From Mycolicibacterium austroafricanum (GTDB lineage Bacteria; Actinomycetota; Actinomycetes; Mycobacteriales; Mycobacteriaceae), in contig NZ_HG964451.1 of assembly GCF_000612725.1 (NCBI RefSeq), forward strand, positions 711,180-775,179: DNA of 64,000 bases, in the 5' to 3' direction. A program made the translations under genes and the position numbers. Shown in pieces: positions 33,856-43,051 of this stretch; positions within the stretch are counted from its first letter, which is position 1, and every line of letters begins with the position of its first letter. The notes beneath the pieces were generated by a model that made no database searches, was not told the origin of the DNA, and saw only the letters and a program-made list of their open reading frames with translations.

Positions 33856-34575
33856 TCAGTGCAGGCATCGAGTCAGCCACTGCAACAGCGGGCGGCAGGC
33901 GGGCCACGAATCCGTCGGCTCCAGGACGACACCGCTGTTCTTGAGCCCGTGCTCCAGTGCTGACCGCGCGTCGGTGAGGGCCATGACGGCGAAGCCGGTT
34001 TCCGGGTCGGTGTTGCGTTCCGCGGCGGTGCGAACCACGTTGCTGATCGAATCTGCCACGGCGAAGCCATCTTTGATCGCTCCTCCATCACGGGCGATGG
34101 CCACCGCACAGGTCAGCTGATGTCCGCCGGCCAGCCGGGCCCCGATGAGCACCTCGTCGTGGTCGCCCTGCGGGTGGGTCATCCGCACCGCGCGGTACAC
34201 CTCGACATCCGACAGTTCGGTGAGCCACCGCGGCAGCGTGTGGCTCCGTGCGTCGACCTCCTGGCGGCATCGAGCCCGCAGATCCGCGTCCTCGAGCATC
34301 TCGGCGAGCACAGCCAGCAGGGCCGTCGTCTCGGCGTTCGGCACGCCGATGAAGCCCGCCACGAGGCTGTCCAGGTCCACCGTCTCGTTCGGCTCACGCG
34401 ACGGCGGCAAGCCCAGAGGGTCGGGTCTGGTCGCTTCGATGATCACGCTCCCGATGCCGAGCAGTTCGAGGGGATGATCGGGCAACGCCTGCCGCACTTC
34501 GTCGACGAGCGGCGTCTCCTCGGCGGCGCCCTCCTGCGCGTCCTTCGCCGTGCGGCGCCTGCGTGCGTCGTTCAT
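33856..34575 (-). CDS. Unknown protein, paralogue of the gene at 57911-59005
   Basis: The 239-residue protein starts with a basic tail (MNDARRRRTAKDAQEG) and contains the core DVEVYRAVRMTHPQGDHDEVLIGARLAGGHQLTCAVAI, then ALTDARSALEHGLKN and a C-terminal SWPACRPLLQWLTRCLH. The protein at 57911-59005 shares this order (DVDVYRAVRLTHVLGDFDQILLGARL, SLADARAWIECGLKR, TWPDCRPLLQWLVG), so both belong to one family that I cannot name. ATG 34575 is chosen because the same basic start occurs in the paralogue. No enzyme motif is visible. Confidence 0.75.
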   Translation of the reverse strand: MNDARRRRTAKDAQEGAAEETPLVDEVRQALPDHPLELLGIGSVIIEATRPDPLGLPPSREPNETVDLDSLVAGFIGVPNAETTALLAVLAEMLEDADLRARCRQEVDARSHTLPRWLTELSDVEVYRAVRMTHPQGDHDEVLIGARLAGGHQLTCAVAIARDGGAIKDGFAVADSISNVVRTAAERNTDPETGFAVMALTDARSALEHGLKNSGVVLEPTDSWPACRPLLQWLTRCLH

Positions 34576-34643
34576 GGACCGGACGCTAACACCGGCGCTG
34601 TGCCAGAGCACCGTCGCACCCGGCTGAGCGGCCGCCGCGGCGC

Positions 34644-36791
34644 CTACTCCACCAACCCGATTGCCTCGTTACCCTTGTGCAGCACCGTGTTCCGGCGTTG
34701 CCGGCGCTGCTCGTACATGGCCTGGTCCGCGCGGTCGAGGACCGCGTCGATGGACCGGCCGTCGCCCGGCCGGTGGGCGGCGAAGCCGATCGTCATCGCG
34801 ACGGGCATCTGCGTCCCGTCGGCCAGCGTGACGGGTGTGCGGTCGACCTCCTCGGCGATCCGGGTGGCCAGCCGCGCCAGCTCGTGCTCCTCGACGGTGT
34901 CGGTGACGACCAGGAATTCGTCGCCGCCCCACCGGGCCACCAGCGCGCCCTCGTCGACGGCGGCGAGCAGGCGGGCGGCCACCTCGACCAGAAGCTGATC
35001 GCCGGCATGGTGGCCGCACCAGTCGTTGACGGACTTGAATCTCTCGATGTCACAGAACAGCACGCCGTAGCCGTCGTGGCCGGCGTCGAGCTGCTCAAGC
35101 CGACGAAACGCGGCGGACCGGTTCGCGATCGCGGTGAGCGGATCGGTCGCGGCCTGGCGGGCCAGTTCGGCCTCACGGGCGCGGTCGGCCGTCACATCCA
35201 CGATCTGCGAGACGAAACAGCGCGGTTGGTCGCGTGGGGCGTGTACGAGCACCACGGTCAGCGCGCACCACACGATGTGCCCGTCGGCGGCGATGTAGCG
35301 CTTGTCGATGCGGTACGACCGCCGCCGACCCTCGAGGCACTCGGCGACCATCGCCAGGTCGGCGTCGAGATCATCGGGGTGGGTGATCTGCTGGAATGTC
35401 ATGTCGGCCAATGTTCCTCGGCTGTAGCCGAGCATCGCCCGCAGCGCCCGGTTGGTGCGCAGGAACCCTCCGTCCAGGCCCACGACGGCCATCCCGATCG
35501 GTGAATGGGTCAGTGCCAGCTCAAAAGGGCGGTCCCCCAACAGATCGACGGGGGCCAGCACCCGTTCCGTGGACGCCGCGGTGGCGAAGGAAGGCGGGAA
35601 GCCGTGCGCGTGCGGCTTGGGCCGGCTGAGGCAGAAACCCTGCGCCCACGTGATGCCGGCAGCGACGACGGCGTCGAGTTCGCCCTGGCTTTCCACGCCT
35701 TCGGCGATCACGGTGGCGCCGATCTGTCCGGCGAACTCGGCGATGGCCTGCGCGAGGCGGCGCCTGGCGTCGTCGACGTCGATGTGACGGGTGATCGACT
35801 GGTCGATCTTGACGAACTCCGGCGTCAGCTCCAGCACGTGGGAGAACGACGCGAAGCCGGCGCCGACGTCGTCGACGGCGATGCGCATGCCCCGCGCCCG
35901 ACACGATTCGAGCGCATCGTCGAGCGCGCCGTAGTTTCCTACGGCGACATGCTCGGTGATCTCCAGGACGATGCGCGACGGGTCGACGTCGACCAGAAGC
36001 TCGTGCCACGGGGCGGCCAGCGCCGCCGCCGGGGAGATGTTCATCGCGACGAACACGTCGTCGGGCAGCTGCGGGATCATGGAGAGGACGCGCCGCACGA
36101 TCGCGGTCTCCAGCTCGATGTCGAGGCCGAGCTGGGCCGCCTGTTGGAAGAAGGCGTCAGGCCGGAACGGTTCGCACGGGAAGCGGGCGAGCGCCTCCAC
36201 ACCCACCACCTTGCCGGTCGCGGCGTCGTGCACCGCCTGGAATACCACCTCGAAGTCGCGTTCGGCCACCACGCGGCGGATGGCCTTGCGTTGGTCGGCG
36301 GTGGGGTCCGCGCCGGGCGCCGGCGAGTCGATCAGGGTCCCGATGAGGTCGGCGACCTGCTTGACGATCTGCAGGTCCTCGTCGGTGAGGTCCGGCTTGG
36401 GCTCGCGGCTGACCACGCAAACCATGCCGGCCGTCGCGTCGCCGTGGCCGGGGACGGGGACGGGGACGCCGACGTAGGCGCCGACACCCGATTCGCGGGT
36501 GATCGGCAGCGCGGCGGTGGTCTGGTCGGCCGACGTGTCGGGGATGACGGCGGGCAGGCGCCCGTCGATGACGCGCACGCAGTACGACTCCGGCAGTCCG
36601 ATACGCTGACCTGGCGAAACGCCGAGCCCGTCGGCGTTCCCGTCGAGGACCTCGATCACCTGCATCCCGTCGTCGAACGACGACAACCAGGCGGCATCCA
36701 GCCCCAGGCGCTGCCGGAGCACGCCGAGCAGAGTCCGAACGAGGTCGACGGGGAGCTCTGGTTGATCCCCAGTCATATGTTCGGACGCCAC
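34644..36791 (-). CDS. Cyclic-di-GMP protein: GAF - EAL - PAS - GGDEF
   Basis: The 715-residue protein reads in unusual order: GAF-like sensor (about 15-160), EAL phosphodiesterase (about 170-400), PAS (about 425-545), GGDEF cyclase (about 550-705). The EAL domain keeps the motif EALAR near residue 198, AMNISP, VLEITEH, AVDDVGAGFASFS, FVKIDQS and AEGVES. The cyclase keeps WGGDEF near 622 and FCDIERFKSVND. Both activities therefore look possible, making and degrading c-di-GMP in the cytoplasm. The start is GTG 36791 or ATG 36776. It is monocistronic. Confidence 0.92.
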   Translation of the reverse strand: MASEHMTGDQPELPVDLVRTLLGVLRQRLGLDAAWLSSFDDGMQVIEVLDGNADGLGVSPGQRIGLPESYCVRVIDGRLPAVIPDTSADQTTAALPITRESGVGAYVGVPVPVPGHGDATAGMVCVVSREPKPDLTDEDLQIVKQVADLIGTLIDSPAPGADPTADQRKAIRRVVAERDFEVVFQAVHDAATGKVVGVEALARFPCEPFRPDAFFQQAAQLGLDIELETAIVRRVLSMIPQLPDDVFVAMNISPAAALAAPWHELLVDVDPSRIVLEITEHVAVGNYGALDDALESCRARGMRIAVDDVGAGFASFSHVLELTPEFVKIDQSITRHIDVDDARRRLAQAIAEFAGQIGATVIAEGVESQGELDAVVAAGITWAQGFCLSRPKPHAHGFPPSFATAASTERVLAPVDLLGDRPFELALTHSPIGMAVVGLDGGFLRTNRALRAMLGYSRGTLADMTFQQITHPDDLDADLAMVAECLEGRRRSYRIDKRYIAADGHIVWCALTVVLVHAPRDQPRCFVSQIVDVTADRAREAELARQAATDPLTAIANRSAAFRRLEQLDAGHDGYGVLFCDIERFKSVNDWCGHHAGDQLLVEVAARLLAAVDEGALVARWGGDEFLVVTDTVEEHELARLATRIAEEVDRTPVTLADGTQMPVAMTIGFAAHRPGDGRSIDAVLDRADQAMYEQRRQRRNTVLHKGNEAIGLVE

Positions 36792-37035
36792 GGCAAAAAA
36801 TGATAGAGGCGTTAATAAACTGCCCGCCAGATATTGACCGTTCCCGAGTCAAAAACGTGATCTTGATTCATCTGCGGGAACCCTCGGGTGAACAGTCCTC
36901 GGGCCGATGTATGGCCACTCGTTGCGCGGACCATCTCTCCGGCGCGTGCAGATAAGGCAAACTCTTGCCGAACTTCAGGCGGCGTTCAGGGCATGCGCAG
37001 ATTGGTGCGCGTGGGGTCACCGGGGCGGGCCGACA

Positions 37036-38541
37036 ATGGGAGTCATGGCAGCGGTGGGTGTGCTGGAGGCGTTCCTGTCGACGTGGTCGAAGGCGCGGGC
37101 GACCTTCGGTGCCGGCACTCCGGAGCCGGGGTCGTCGTATGACGAGAGCGCAACGCTGACCGGGTTGAGCCGCGATCTCGACGAAGCGGCGCCGGCGGCG
37201 CACTGGTCGGGCGGCGCGGCGGAGGCGTACGGCACGGCCAACGCCGATCATCGGCGGGTCGTCGGTGAGCTGGGCTTACTCGACAGGCGCCTGGCCGACC
37301 AGATCGACCGGTCCGCGCAGATCGTGACGGCCGGGCGGCAGGACCTCGAGGCGATCCGCGAGTGGGTGGTCGCGGCCGCGGCCAGCGTGCCCAGGAACCG
37401 GGCCGGCGAGCTGATGGTGGCGCCGATCGTCCGGCAGGGCCTGAGCCAGCTGGCCGAGGTCGTCACCCGCGCCAACGCCGACCTGAGCGTCGTGGGCGGC
37501 AACATCGCCACAATCGGCGGCGAGTTCCAGGCGTTGGGCTTCGGCCGGCAGTTCGGCGGGCTGCCCGAGGCGCCGCCGCCGGAAGGCGACGGGGAAGCAC
37601 CGCCGCCGGAAGGTGGCGCGGAGTCCGAGCGCACGAGGAACCAGATCGACGCGTTCCGGGAGGTGTTCGGCCGCGACCCGGCAAGCGACAGCGACTGGCT
37701 GACCGCCTCCGCGCTCGACCCGCACAGCTACGACCCGAAGAACCAAGGGGTGGCCGCCAACGTCGTGGTGGCGCGGATCGAGCCGGTGCCGGGCCAGGGC
37801 GTGGTCCGGACGAATCTGTTCATCCCGAGCGAGGACGTGTGGGCGCCGACCTTTGATTGGCCGCCGTATGACAACAATCTCGGCGACAACCGCGACTTCT
37901 CCCCCACGGCCGGGCCGGAGGCGTCGCGGGTGGCGATCTACACCGACTTCGACAACGGCATCGTGGTGGCACGGCAGAACCCGTCGATCAACGCCGACAC
38001 CGGCCAGGTGCGCACCGGCACCCCGTCGATCGGCGCGGTGCAGACCTCCGACGGCGGGGTGCTGATCCAGTACAACGCCGCCGATCCGTTCTCGCCGGGC
38101 GGTGAGGGTCTGGCCAAGGGCTCGGGCATCAGCGTGAACGGGACGCTGGGCATCGTGCCGTCGGACACCGGGCCGCGGGTGGGCGGGGACGACGTGACGA
38201 CGTTCCCGGCGCTGGAGGTCTACAGCGACCGCGGCGGGACGACGACCACGGTGCTGCAGGAGTGGCCGACGTTCTTCGACAACGCCGCCGGCCCGCTGGC
38301 CGGGCTGCCGTTCGACAAGGACGTCGGCGACCCGACCGTGGTGCCGGGCTTCAACAGTGTTGTCCCGCAGCTGGTTCCGCCCGCTATCCCCGGCGTGGGT
38401 GAGCCGGCGCCGATGCCGGTGACGCCGCCGATGTCGATCGTGCCGCCGGGGAACTTCACGCCGTTCGGCCCGGCAGGCGACGCGCCGACGGTGCGGGTGT
38501 ACACACCGTTGCAGGGCACCGAGTTTCTCCCGGGGCGGTGA
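37036..38541 (+). CDS. EspA/EspE-like ESX-associated protein
   Basis: The roughly 501-residue protein begins with a helical, WxG-bearing domain: VLEAFLSTWSKARATFG, HWSGGAAEAYG near residue 56, and a long helical run ending in GEFQALGFGRQFGG near residue 175. A Pro/Glu spacer with two PPPEG repeats follows, then a beta-rich C-terminal domain (residues about 215-440) and a proline-rich tail. This fits mycobacterial EspA/EspE-like substrates or cofactors of type VII secretion. ATG 37036 or ATG 37045 is preferred to the upstream ATG 36907, whose extra residues are non-homologous. Two small membrane protein genes follow. Confidence 0.75.
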   Translation: MGVMAAVGVLEAFLSTWSKARATFGAGTPEPGSSYDESATLTGLSRDLDEAAPAAHWSGGAAEAYGTANADHRRVVGELGLLDRRLADQIDRSAQIVTAGRQDLEAIREWVVAAAASVPRNRAGELMVAPIVRQGLSQLAEVVTRANADLSVVGGNIATIGGEFQALGFGRQFGGLPEAPPPEGDGEAPPPEGGAESERTRNQIDAFREVFGRDPASDSDWLTASALDPHSYDPKNQGVAANVVVARIEPVPGQGVVRTNLFIPSEDVWAPTFDWPPYDNNLGDNRDFSPTAGPEASRVAIYTDFDNGIVVARQNPSINADTGQVRTGTPSIGAVQTSDGGVLIQYNAADPFSPGGEGLAKGSGISVNGTLGIVPSDTGPRVGGDDVTTFPALEVYSDRGGTTTTVLQEWPTFFDNAAGPLAGLPFDKDVGDPTVVPGFNSVVPQLVPPAIPGVGEPAPMPVTPPMSIVPPGNFTPFGPAGDAPTVRVYTPLQGTEFLPGR

Positions 38542-38582
38542 CGTGTGCTTACTCTTCTCGACGGATACGGGAGGCTGATGCG

Positions 38583-38876
38583 GTGACGATCGACTGGACA
38601 CGCGCGGCGGTGATCGGGGCGCTCACGGGCGGAGCGTTCTGGGCGGCGGCGGTGTACGCACTGATCACGTCGGAGGGCGCGGTGGTCGCCTGGGTGGCGG
38701 TTGGCGCGGTCGCGGTGGCACTGCTGGTGGTCGGCCTTGCTCTGTTCCGCCGCAGCTCTTCGCCTGAGAGGCGTTGTTACGGGGCGGGATTGGTGTTGGC
38801 GCCGTTCACCGGGCTGGTGCCGGTGGCGGTGTTCAGCGCGGCCGGGTTGCTCGTCCACGTGGGGGCGTCGGTATGA
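38583..38876 (+). CDS. Small membrane protein 1 after the EspA-like gene
   Basis: The 97-residue protein has three hydrophobic segments (AVIGALTGGAFWAAAVYALI, VVAWVAVGAVAVALLVVGLALF, LVLAPFTGLVPVAVFSAAGLLV). GTG 38583 is chosen because the first helix starts soon after. The gene starts 41 bases after the EspA-like gene and overlaps the next by ATGA, so the three genes likely form an operon. Function is unknown; it may anchor or assist the ESX-linked protein. Confidence 0.72.
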   Translation: MTIDWTRAAVIGALTGGAFWAAAVYALITSEGAVVAWVAVGAVAVALLVVGLALFRRSSSPERRCYGAGLVLAPFTGLVPVAVFSAAGLLVHVGASV

Positions 38877-39139
38877 CGAACCCAGAGGTGGTTCGGACCC
38901 AGCGACCGGCCGTGCTGCTGGCGGGGCTGTTTGTCGGGTTCGCGTCGGTGTGCCTGACGATGGGCGTGTTCTGGCCGTTCGCGCCGCTGTTCCCGGCGCT
39001 CGTCGCCGGGGTCGCCGCGCTGATTCCCGTCAAGGGGCACTTCGAGTTCGCCAAGGGTGCGCTCATCGCGGTGCTGGGCGTGGTGGCGTTCGAATTTCTT
39101 TTCGTGGTGCTGATGTTCGTGGGGGCGGGGCTGCGCTGA
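38873..39139 (+). CDS. Small membrane protein 2 after the EspA-like gene
   Basis: The 88-residue protein has hydrophobic segments AVLLAGLFVGFASVCLTMG, FAPLFPALVAGVAALIPV and GALIAVLGVVAFEFLFVVLMFVG. Its ATG overlaps the preceding TGA, which supports real translation coupled to membrane protein 1. The region after its stop is degraded and carries gene fragments. No family name can be given. Confidence 0.72.
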   Translation: MTNPEVVRTQRPAVLLAGLFVGFASVCLTMGVFWPFAPLFPALVAGVAALIPVKGHFEFAKGALIAVLGVVAFEFLFVVLMFVGAGLR

Positions 39140-39220
39140 AAGCTGCGCGGCCATCTGTGCCCTTTCCTTCGCTCAACCGCCGACGGCGCCGAACCCTACC
39201 GAAGCGTCGTGAAAGGAGTG

Positions 39221-39370
39221 ATGTTCGGTCCCGCATCTACGCCCCAGACAGCCGCGCACATTGATTACGAGCGCCGGCAATGCCCCGGCACCGGCGCAAC
39301 CTACCTCGACGACGCCATCCGGTTCATGCGTGAGCTCGGCAGGGCTGCGCTGTCGCGCTCCGATGCGTGA
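39221..39370 (+). CDS. Short ORF with good ribosome site (unknown, possibly a gene remnant)
   Basis: A 49-residue frame starts at ATG 39221, 5 bases after an AAGGAG site, and contains YERRQCPGTGATYLDDAIRFMREL before ending at TGA 39370. The last stretch looks like part of a longer conserved protein, so a truncated gene is as likely as a small one. It lies in a 430 bp region (39140-39569) of debris that has no complete gene. Confidence 0.35.
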   Translation: MFGPASTPQTAAHIDYERRQCPGTGATYLDDAIRFMRELGRAALSRSDA

Positions 39371-39404
39371 GCGAGCCCACCTGGCGCGCATCTGCAAGGG
39401 CTCC

Positions 39405-39515
39405 ATAGGAAAGTCGACGCTGCTCGACAAGTATGGAGCAGTCGCCACCCGCATCGTGCTGTACACCGCCTTACTCAATGGCTACCGGCTTGAGCGGCAC
39501 GGCGAAGATTGGCCC
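39405..39515 (+). pseudogene. C-terminal fragment of an LLM-type F420 oxidoreductase
   Basis: The frame reads STLLDKYGAVATRIVLYTALLNGYRLERHGEDW, which parallels the C-terminus of the oxidoreductase at 23679-24701 (DALTAKYGGTATRVVLYNAL...RFERYGD). Nothing upstream in frame belongs to that family. The fragment has no own start and is probably a remnant of a lost second copy. Short length limits certainty. Confidence 0.5.
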
Positions 39516-39569
39516 GCTTGTGGAGGGACACGGGGACACTGGCACCGTATTTGAGTGACCCCGCCCAAC

Positions 39570-41147
39570 TCAGCAAGGGATGATGTAACTCGGCGGTGTC
39601 GTGTAGTCGAGCCATTTCCCATATGCCCCACCTCCTGCAGCGCGAACCACGGCACAAACTTCGCTCTGCGAGTACCCAACAGGTAAGTAGACCGTATAGA
39701 TCGGGTCGCCCTCGTCGTCAGCCTGACGCAGAGATGGGCAGGCCTGGTCGGTGCGCAGATAGGACGCGCCAGGGTGCCTGCTCAACAGATCCCTGACTCC
39801 TTGCGGATACTGCCCTGGCGTGGTGATGTTGCCTAGCACCACGATCCCCTGACCGTTGCACAATGGCCTGCTGATTCGTACGGGCAACCCGAGATCGCCC
39901 GACGCCGCCGGCGAAGGGCGGGGCGCGGGAGGAACAGGGCGGGGCGGCGGCACTGGCGCTGGTGCTGGCTGAGTGATGGTGGCCGTCTCGGTCACCGTCT
40001 CGGTCCGCGGCCGGCGCGACGTTGTGTCCTCTGCTTCGTCCCAAGGGGCCGACGGTGGAACCGGTGCTGCCGTCGGGGGTTCCGGCTGTGACTGCTGTCC
40101 CATCTTTGCAGCGACGAAGGCAACGATCGCTACCGCAAGTAGGGCCGCCAACCCGAAGACGAACAGCATCAAGCGATTCGACAGCCCGAGGCGCGACTCC
40201 GCGCGGGTGGTCACCAGCTCAGGCTTTGAGTCTGGGGCCATCGGACGAAGTATCGCCGGTGGGCGGACACTCGGTGCGATTTGCGTCGGTGCCTCAGCAC
40301 CACGCCAAACCGCGTCACCGTGACTAAGCGCCAGCGCGAACTCGCGACACGTGTCGAAGCGATCGAACGGCGTCTTCGCCATCCCCTTGGCTAGCGCGCC
40401 GTCCATCGATGCGAGGTCAGAACGCACGCTGCTCAAAGGCGGAGGCGTCGAGGAGAGGTGACTGCCGATCAGGGCGGCAGGATTAGTTTGCGTGAACGGC
40501 TGATGACCGGTCAGGAGATGGAACGCCGTGCAAGCCAAAGCGTACTGGTCGGCCCGCCCGTCGAGACGATTGCCCATCAGCTGTTCGGGCGCGGCGTATG
40601 CGACAGAGCCGACGGTCATATTGGTCGCGGTTAGACCGTGGGTTTCATTAGCCGCCTTAGCAATTCCGAAGTCGGCCAGGAGAATCCTCTGTTCGCCTGT
40701 GCGGGGATCGGTTAGGAGGATGTTCGCAGGCTTGACGTCGCGGTGTAGCAGATACCGCTCATGCGCATAATCCAGCGCGTCGGCGACCGCCGACACAATT
40801 TCGAGTGCGTTCTTGGGCGGCATGCCGTGCGGATACCGTTCACGCACAAGCTGGGCGGCATCGGTGCCCTCGACGTAGTCCATGGCGATCCATAGCTGAC
40901 CTTCATACTCACCGCGGTCATGAACCGCCACGATGTGCGGATGCCACAACGAGGCTGCCATGTCTGCCTCTCGGGCGAAACGTTGGCGGAACTCAGGGTC
41001 AGCGCTAACAAGCTCCGGAAGTACCTTGAGCGCTTCCAAACGGGGCAACCGAGGATGTTGCGCAAGGTAGACCTCGCCCATCCCCCCGGCGCCCAGCAGG
41101 CGGATGATGGTGTACCCAGCAAATTCCGCCCCATCAGCAATGGGCAT
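39570..41147 (-). CDS. PknB-type membrane Ser/Thr protein kinase
   Basis: The 525-residue protein has an N-terminal kinase domain: [33 protein letters not shown] near residue 136, LADFGIAKA near 159 and [11 protein letters not shown] near 186. A single membrane helix lies at about 328-352 ([19 protein letters not shown]), then a Pro-rich linker and an extracellular domain with four cysteines (LCNGQG, QACPSL, EVCAVV, final IIPC). It probably senses a cell-wall signal outside and phosphorylates proteins inside. It is divergent from the amidase gene. Confidence 0.93.
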   Translation of the reverse strand: MPIADGAEFAGYTIIRLLGAGGMGEVYLAQHPRLPRLEALKVLPELVSADPEFRQRFAREADMAASLWHPHIVAVHDRGEYEGQLWIAMDYVEGTDAAQLVRERYPHGMPPKNALEIVSAVADALDYAHERYLLHRDVKPANILLTDPRTGEQRILLADFGIAKAANETHGLTATNMTVGSVAYAAPEQLMGNRLDGRADQYALACTAFHLLTGHQPFTQTNPAALIGSHLSSTPPPLSSVRSDLASMDGALAKGMAKTPFDRFDTCREFALALSHGDAVWRGAEAPTQIAPSVRPPAILRPMAPDSKPELVTTRAESRLGLSNRLMLFVFGLAALLAVAIVAFVAAKMGQQSQPEPPTAAPVPPSAPWDEAEDTTSRRPRTETVTETATITQPAPAPVPPPRPVPPAPRPSPAASGDLGLPVRISRPLCNGQGIVVLGNITTPGQYPQGVRDLLSRHPGASYLRTDQACPSLRQADDEGDPIYTVYLPVGYSQSEVCAVVRAAGGGAYGKWLDYTTPPSYIIPC

Positions 41148-41262
41148 ACGGCGATATTACAAAGCAGCCCCGCAGTGTCGCCAGCACGCGACGCTTTGCA
41201 CCCGCAATTTGATGAGTCGACTTCAGCACAGCGGGGCGGACCCGTTACGTAGGCTGACCGCC

Positions 41263-42099
41263 ATGGATGCATCGCTGCCGCTCCAGTCCCACGGTCAAGC
41301 CAACCTAACGCGCCGCCGACTCCTGCAACTCGCGGGCGCCTCGGGGCTGGTGGTCACCGCGCTGGGCGCCTGCTCAAAGGGGCCAGCAGCAGGTCAGACG
41401 CCGACTCCCGCCCCCCCGCCTCCAGCGCCGGCCAATCTCCCGCCGACCGCGGCGGCAAACCAACCTCCGCCGCCGACCCCCACTGTTGCAGCCTCGGTTA
41501 CCCCCGCCTCGCGGGTCATCCTGTGTCGTGACGCATGGGGTGCCCAGCCGGCCCGCCCGGGCGGCACACCGCACACACTCAATCGCCTGACAATCCACCA
41601 CACCGCCGTCGCCCTGGGAGCCAATAGCAGCGCGCCGGCACGACTTCGCCAGCATCAGCATTATCACCAAGACACCCAGGGCTGGATCGATATCGCCTAC
41701 CACTTCAGCGTCGACCGCAATGGCAACATCTATGAGCTTCGAAACCCCGGGCTCGTGGGTGACACCGCGACAAGCTATGACCCCACAGGCCACTTCCTCG
41801 TCGTGTGCGAAGGCAATTTTGACGAGGAACAAGTGACAGAAGACCAACTCAACGGCGCTGCACTGACTTTCGCTTGGGCGGCACAGCAGTTCAACATCTC
41901 TACCGACACGCTGGCGGGCCACCGTGATGCGAGCGCCGACACTGCCTGCCCCGGCGCGGGCCTATATGCTCACGTAACTTCGGGCGATCTTAAGAGCCGT
42001 ATCGACGGCCTACTGGCCGTCGGAGATATCGAACTGTTCCCAATCTGCGGACCAGAGGCGTCTTCGATCGTTGCGGAGATCGAGGCGGGATCTCGTTAG
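41263..42099 (+). CDS. Tat-exported lipoprotein N-acetylmuramoyl-L-alanine amidase (PGRP-type)
   Basis: The 278-residue protein has a twin-arginine signal TRRRLLQLAGASGLVVTALGACS with a lipobox Cys, a Pro-rich linker, and an amidase_2/PGRP domain. Zinc-site candidates are the first His in LTIHHTAVA and His/Cys in LAGHRDASADTACPG, with IAYHFSVDRNGNIYE between. It would cleave the amide between muramic acid and L-Ala in peptidoglycan outside the membrane. ATG 41263 gives the shortest proper Tat signal. It is divergent from the kinase and overlaps the convergent M14 fragment by 4 bases. Confidence 0.9.
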   Translation: MDASLPLQSHGQANLTRRRLLQLAGASGLVVTALGACSKGPAAGQTPTPAPPPPAPANLPPTAAANQPPPPTPTVAASVTPASRVILCRDAWGAQPARPGGTPHTLNRLTIHHTAVALGANSSAPARLRQHQHYHQDTQGWIDIAYHFSVDRNGNIYELRNPGLVGDTATSYDPTGHFLVVCEGNFDEEQVTEDQLNGAALTFAWAAQQFNISTDTLAGHRDASADTACPGAGLYAHVTSGDLKSRIDGLLAVGDIELFPICGPEASSIVAEIEAGSR

Positions 42100-42425
42100 T
42101 TGGCCTCTAACAGCTTGCAGGAGCGCCGGACGAAGCTGCTCCCAGACAGTCGGTTCGACCCCTTGGTTACCTCGACGGTGAGGATGGGAATACCGCGGTC
42201 GCGCCCGAAGTAGAAGTAGGAGCCTAGACATCCGGGAGTCGGGGCGAAGGACCTCGACTCCTCCACCGGCAAACCGCTGGCGGCCGCAAACCGGTGGGCG
42301 ATCTCACGGGCCGGCCCGTCAGAGTTGATGAACTGCCTTCCCGCCCCCGAATGTGCGATCACCACAAGGTTGGGCGCCACGCGATCGACGGTCTCCGTGA
42401 TTACCCGAGTTTCAAGCTCGCTCAA
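42096..42425 (-). pseudogene. N-terminally truncated M14 murein peptide amidase/carboxypeptidase
   Basis: The 109-residue frame reads ETVDRVAPNLVVIAHSGAGRQFINSDGPAREIAHRFAAASGLP and ends LGSYFYFGRDRGIPILTVEVTKGS. This matches the C-terminal half of MpaA-like M14 enzymes, with the late Zn-site His and the catalytic Glu in LTVEV. The N-terminal half with the first zinc motif HxxE is absent, and only 57 bases separate it from the next gene. It is probably a remnant; a stand-alone binding protein is possible. Confidence 0.6.
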
Positions 42426-42482
42426 CGATTTACCACCGTCCGCCTGGTCAGAATTGGACGCTGGAAAGTTCCGTTAATGTCG

Positions 42483-43049
42483 CTAACGTGGCCCGTCTAC
42501 TTCGTAAGTGCCCGAATCGTCCCGGAAGACCACCTGCACCTGCCGTGCTGATCCGTTGATGATGACCTCGCACACGAAGGACTTGCCCTTGACGATCTTG
42601 GGATCCCTGCCGTCGTTGCACCTGACCGACGCGACGTTATTGGCCCCGTAGCCGTAGATTGGATCGGTGAGAATCTGACGGACACCGGCCTCGGCGTAGC
42701 TGATATTAAGCACTTGGTCGTCGAAGTATCCGAAGAACCACAATGCCACGGTGAGCACTATCGCCTCGACGGCCACGATCGTCAGACCGGCAGCGACCAG
42801 CACCCGACGTCGCGACTGTTTCATGTCCGTCGGTGTAGGCCGGTCCTGCGGCGGGACCTGGGCGGCAGCCCTGCGCGGTGGCGGCGATGGAGTCGTTGGT
42901 TGCCTATGCAACGTGGCCGGTGGACGGTGTCGGCTGTAGTTGGGGGGTTGGCCCAGAGGTGAGTACGTCGGCGGCCCGCCGCGCAGGGGTGCGCCGCCGG
43001 GGCGCAGCCACCACGGCTGCCTGGGCCCTTGTCGCGGTGAGTTCGTCAT
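42483..43049 (-). CDS. DUF4333 membrane-anchored protein
   Basis: The 188-residue protein has a Pro-rich cytoplasmic N-terminus (residues 1-75), one membrane helix (VLVAAGLTIVAVEAIVLTVALWFFGYF, about 82-108) and an outside DUF4333 domain with VASVRCNDGRDPKIVKGKSFVCEVIINGSARQVQVVFRDDSGTYEV. The cysteine pair in CNDG...FVC is typical of this actinobacterial family of unknown function. It starts 2 bases after the metallopeptidase stop, so they are one operon. Confidence 0.88.
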   Translation of the reverse strand: MTNSPRQGPRQPWWLRPGGAPLRGGPPTYSPLGQPPNYSRHRPPATLHRQPTTPSPPPRRAAAQVPPQDRPTPTDMKQSRRRVLVAAGLTIVAVEAIVLTVALWFFGYFDDQVLNISYAEAGVRQILTDPIYGYGANNVASVRCNDGRDPKIVKGKSFVCEVIINGSARQVQVVFRDDSGTYEVDGPR

Positions 43050-43051
43050 CG

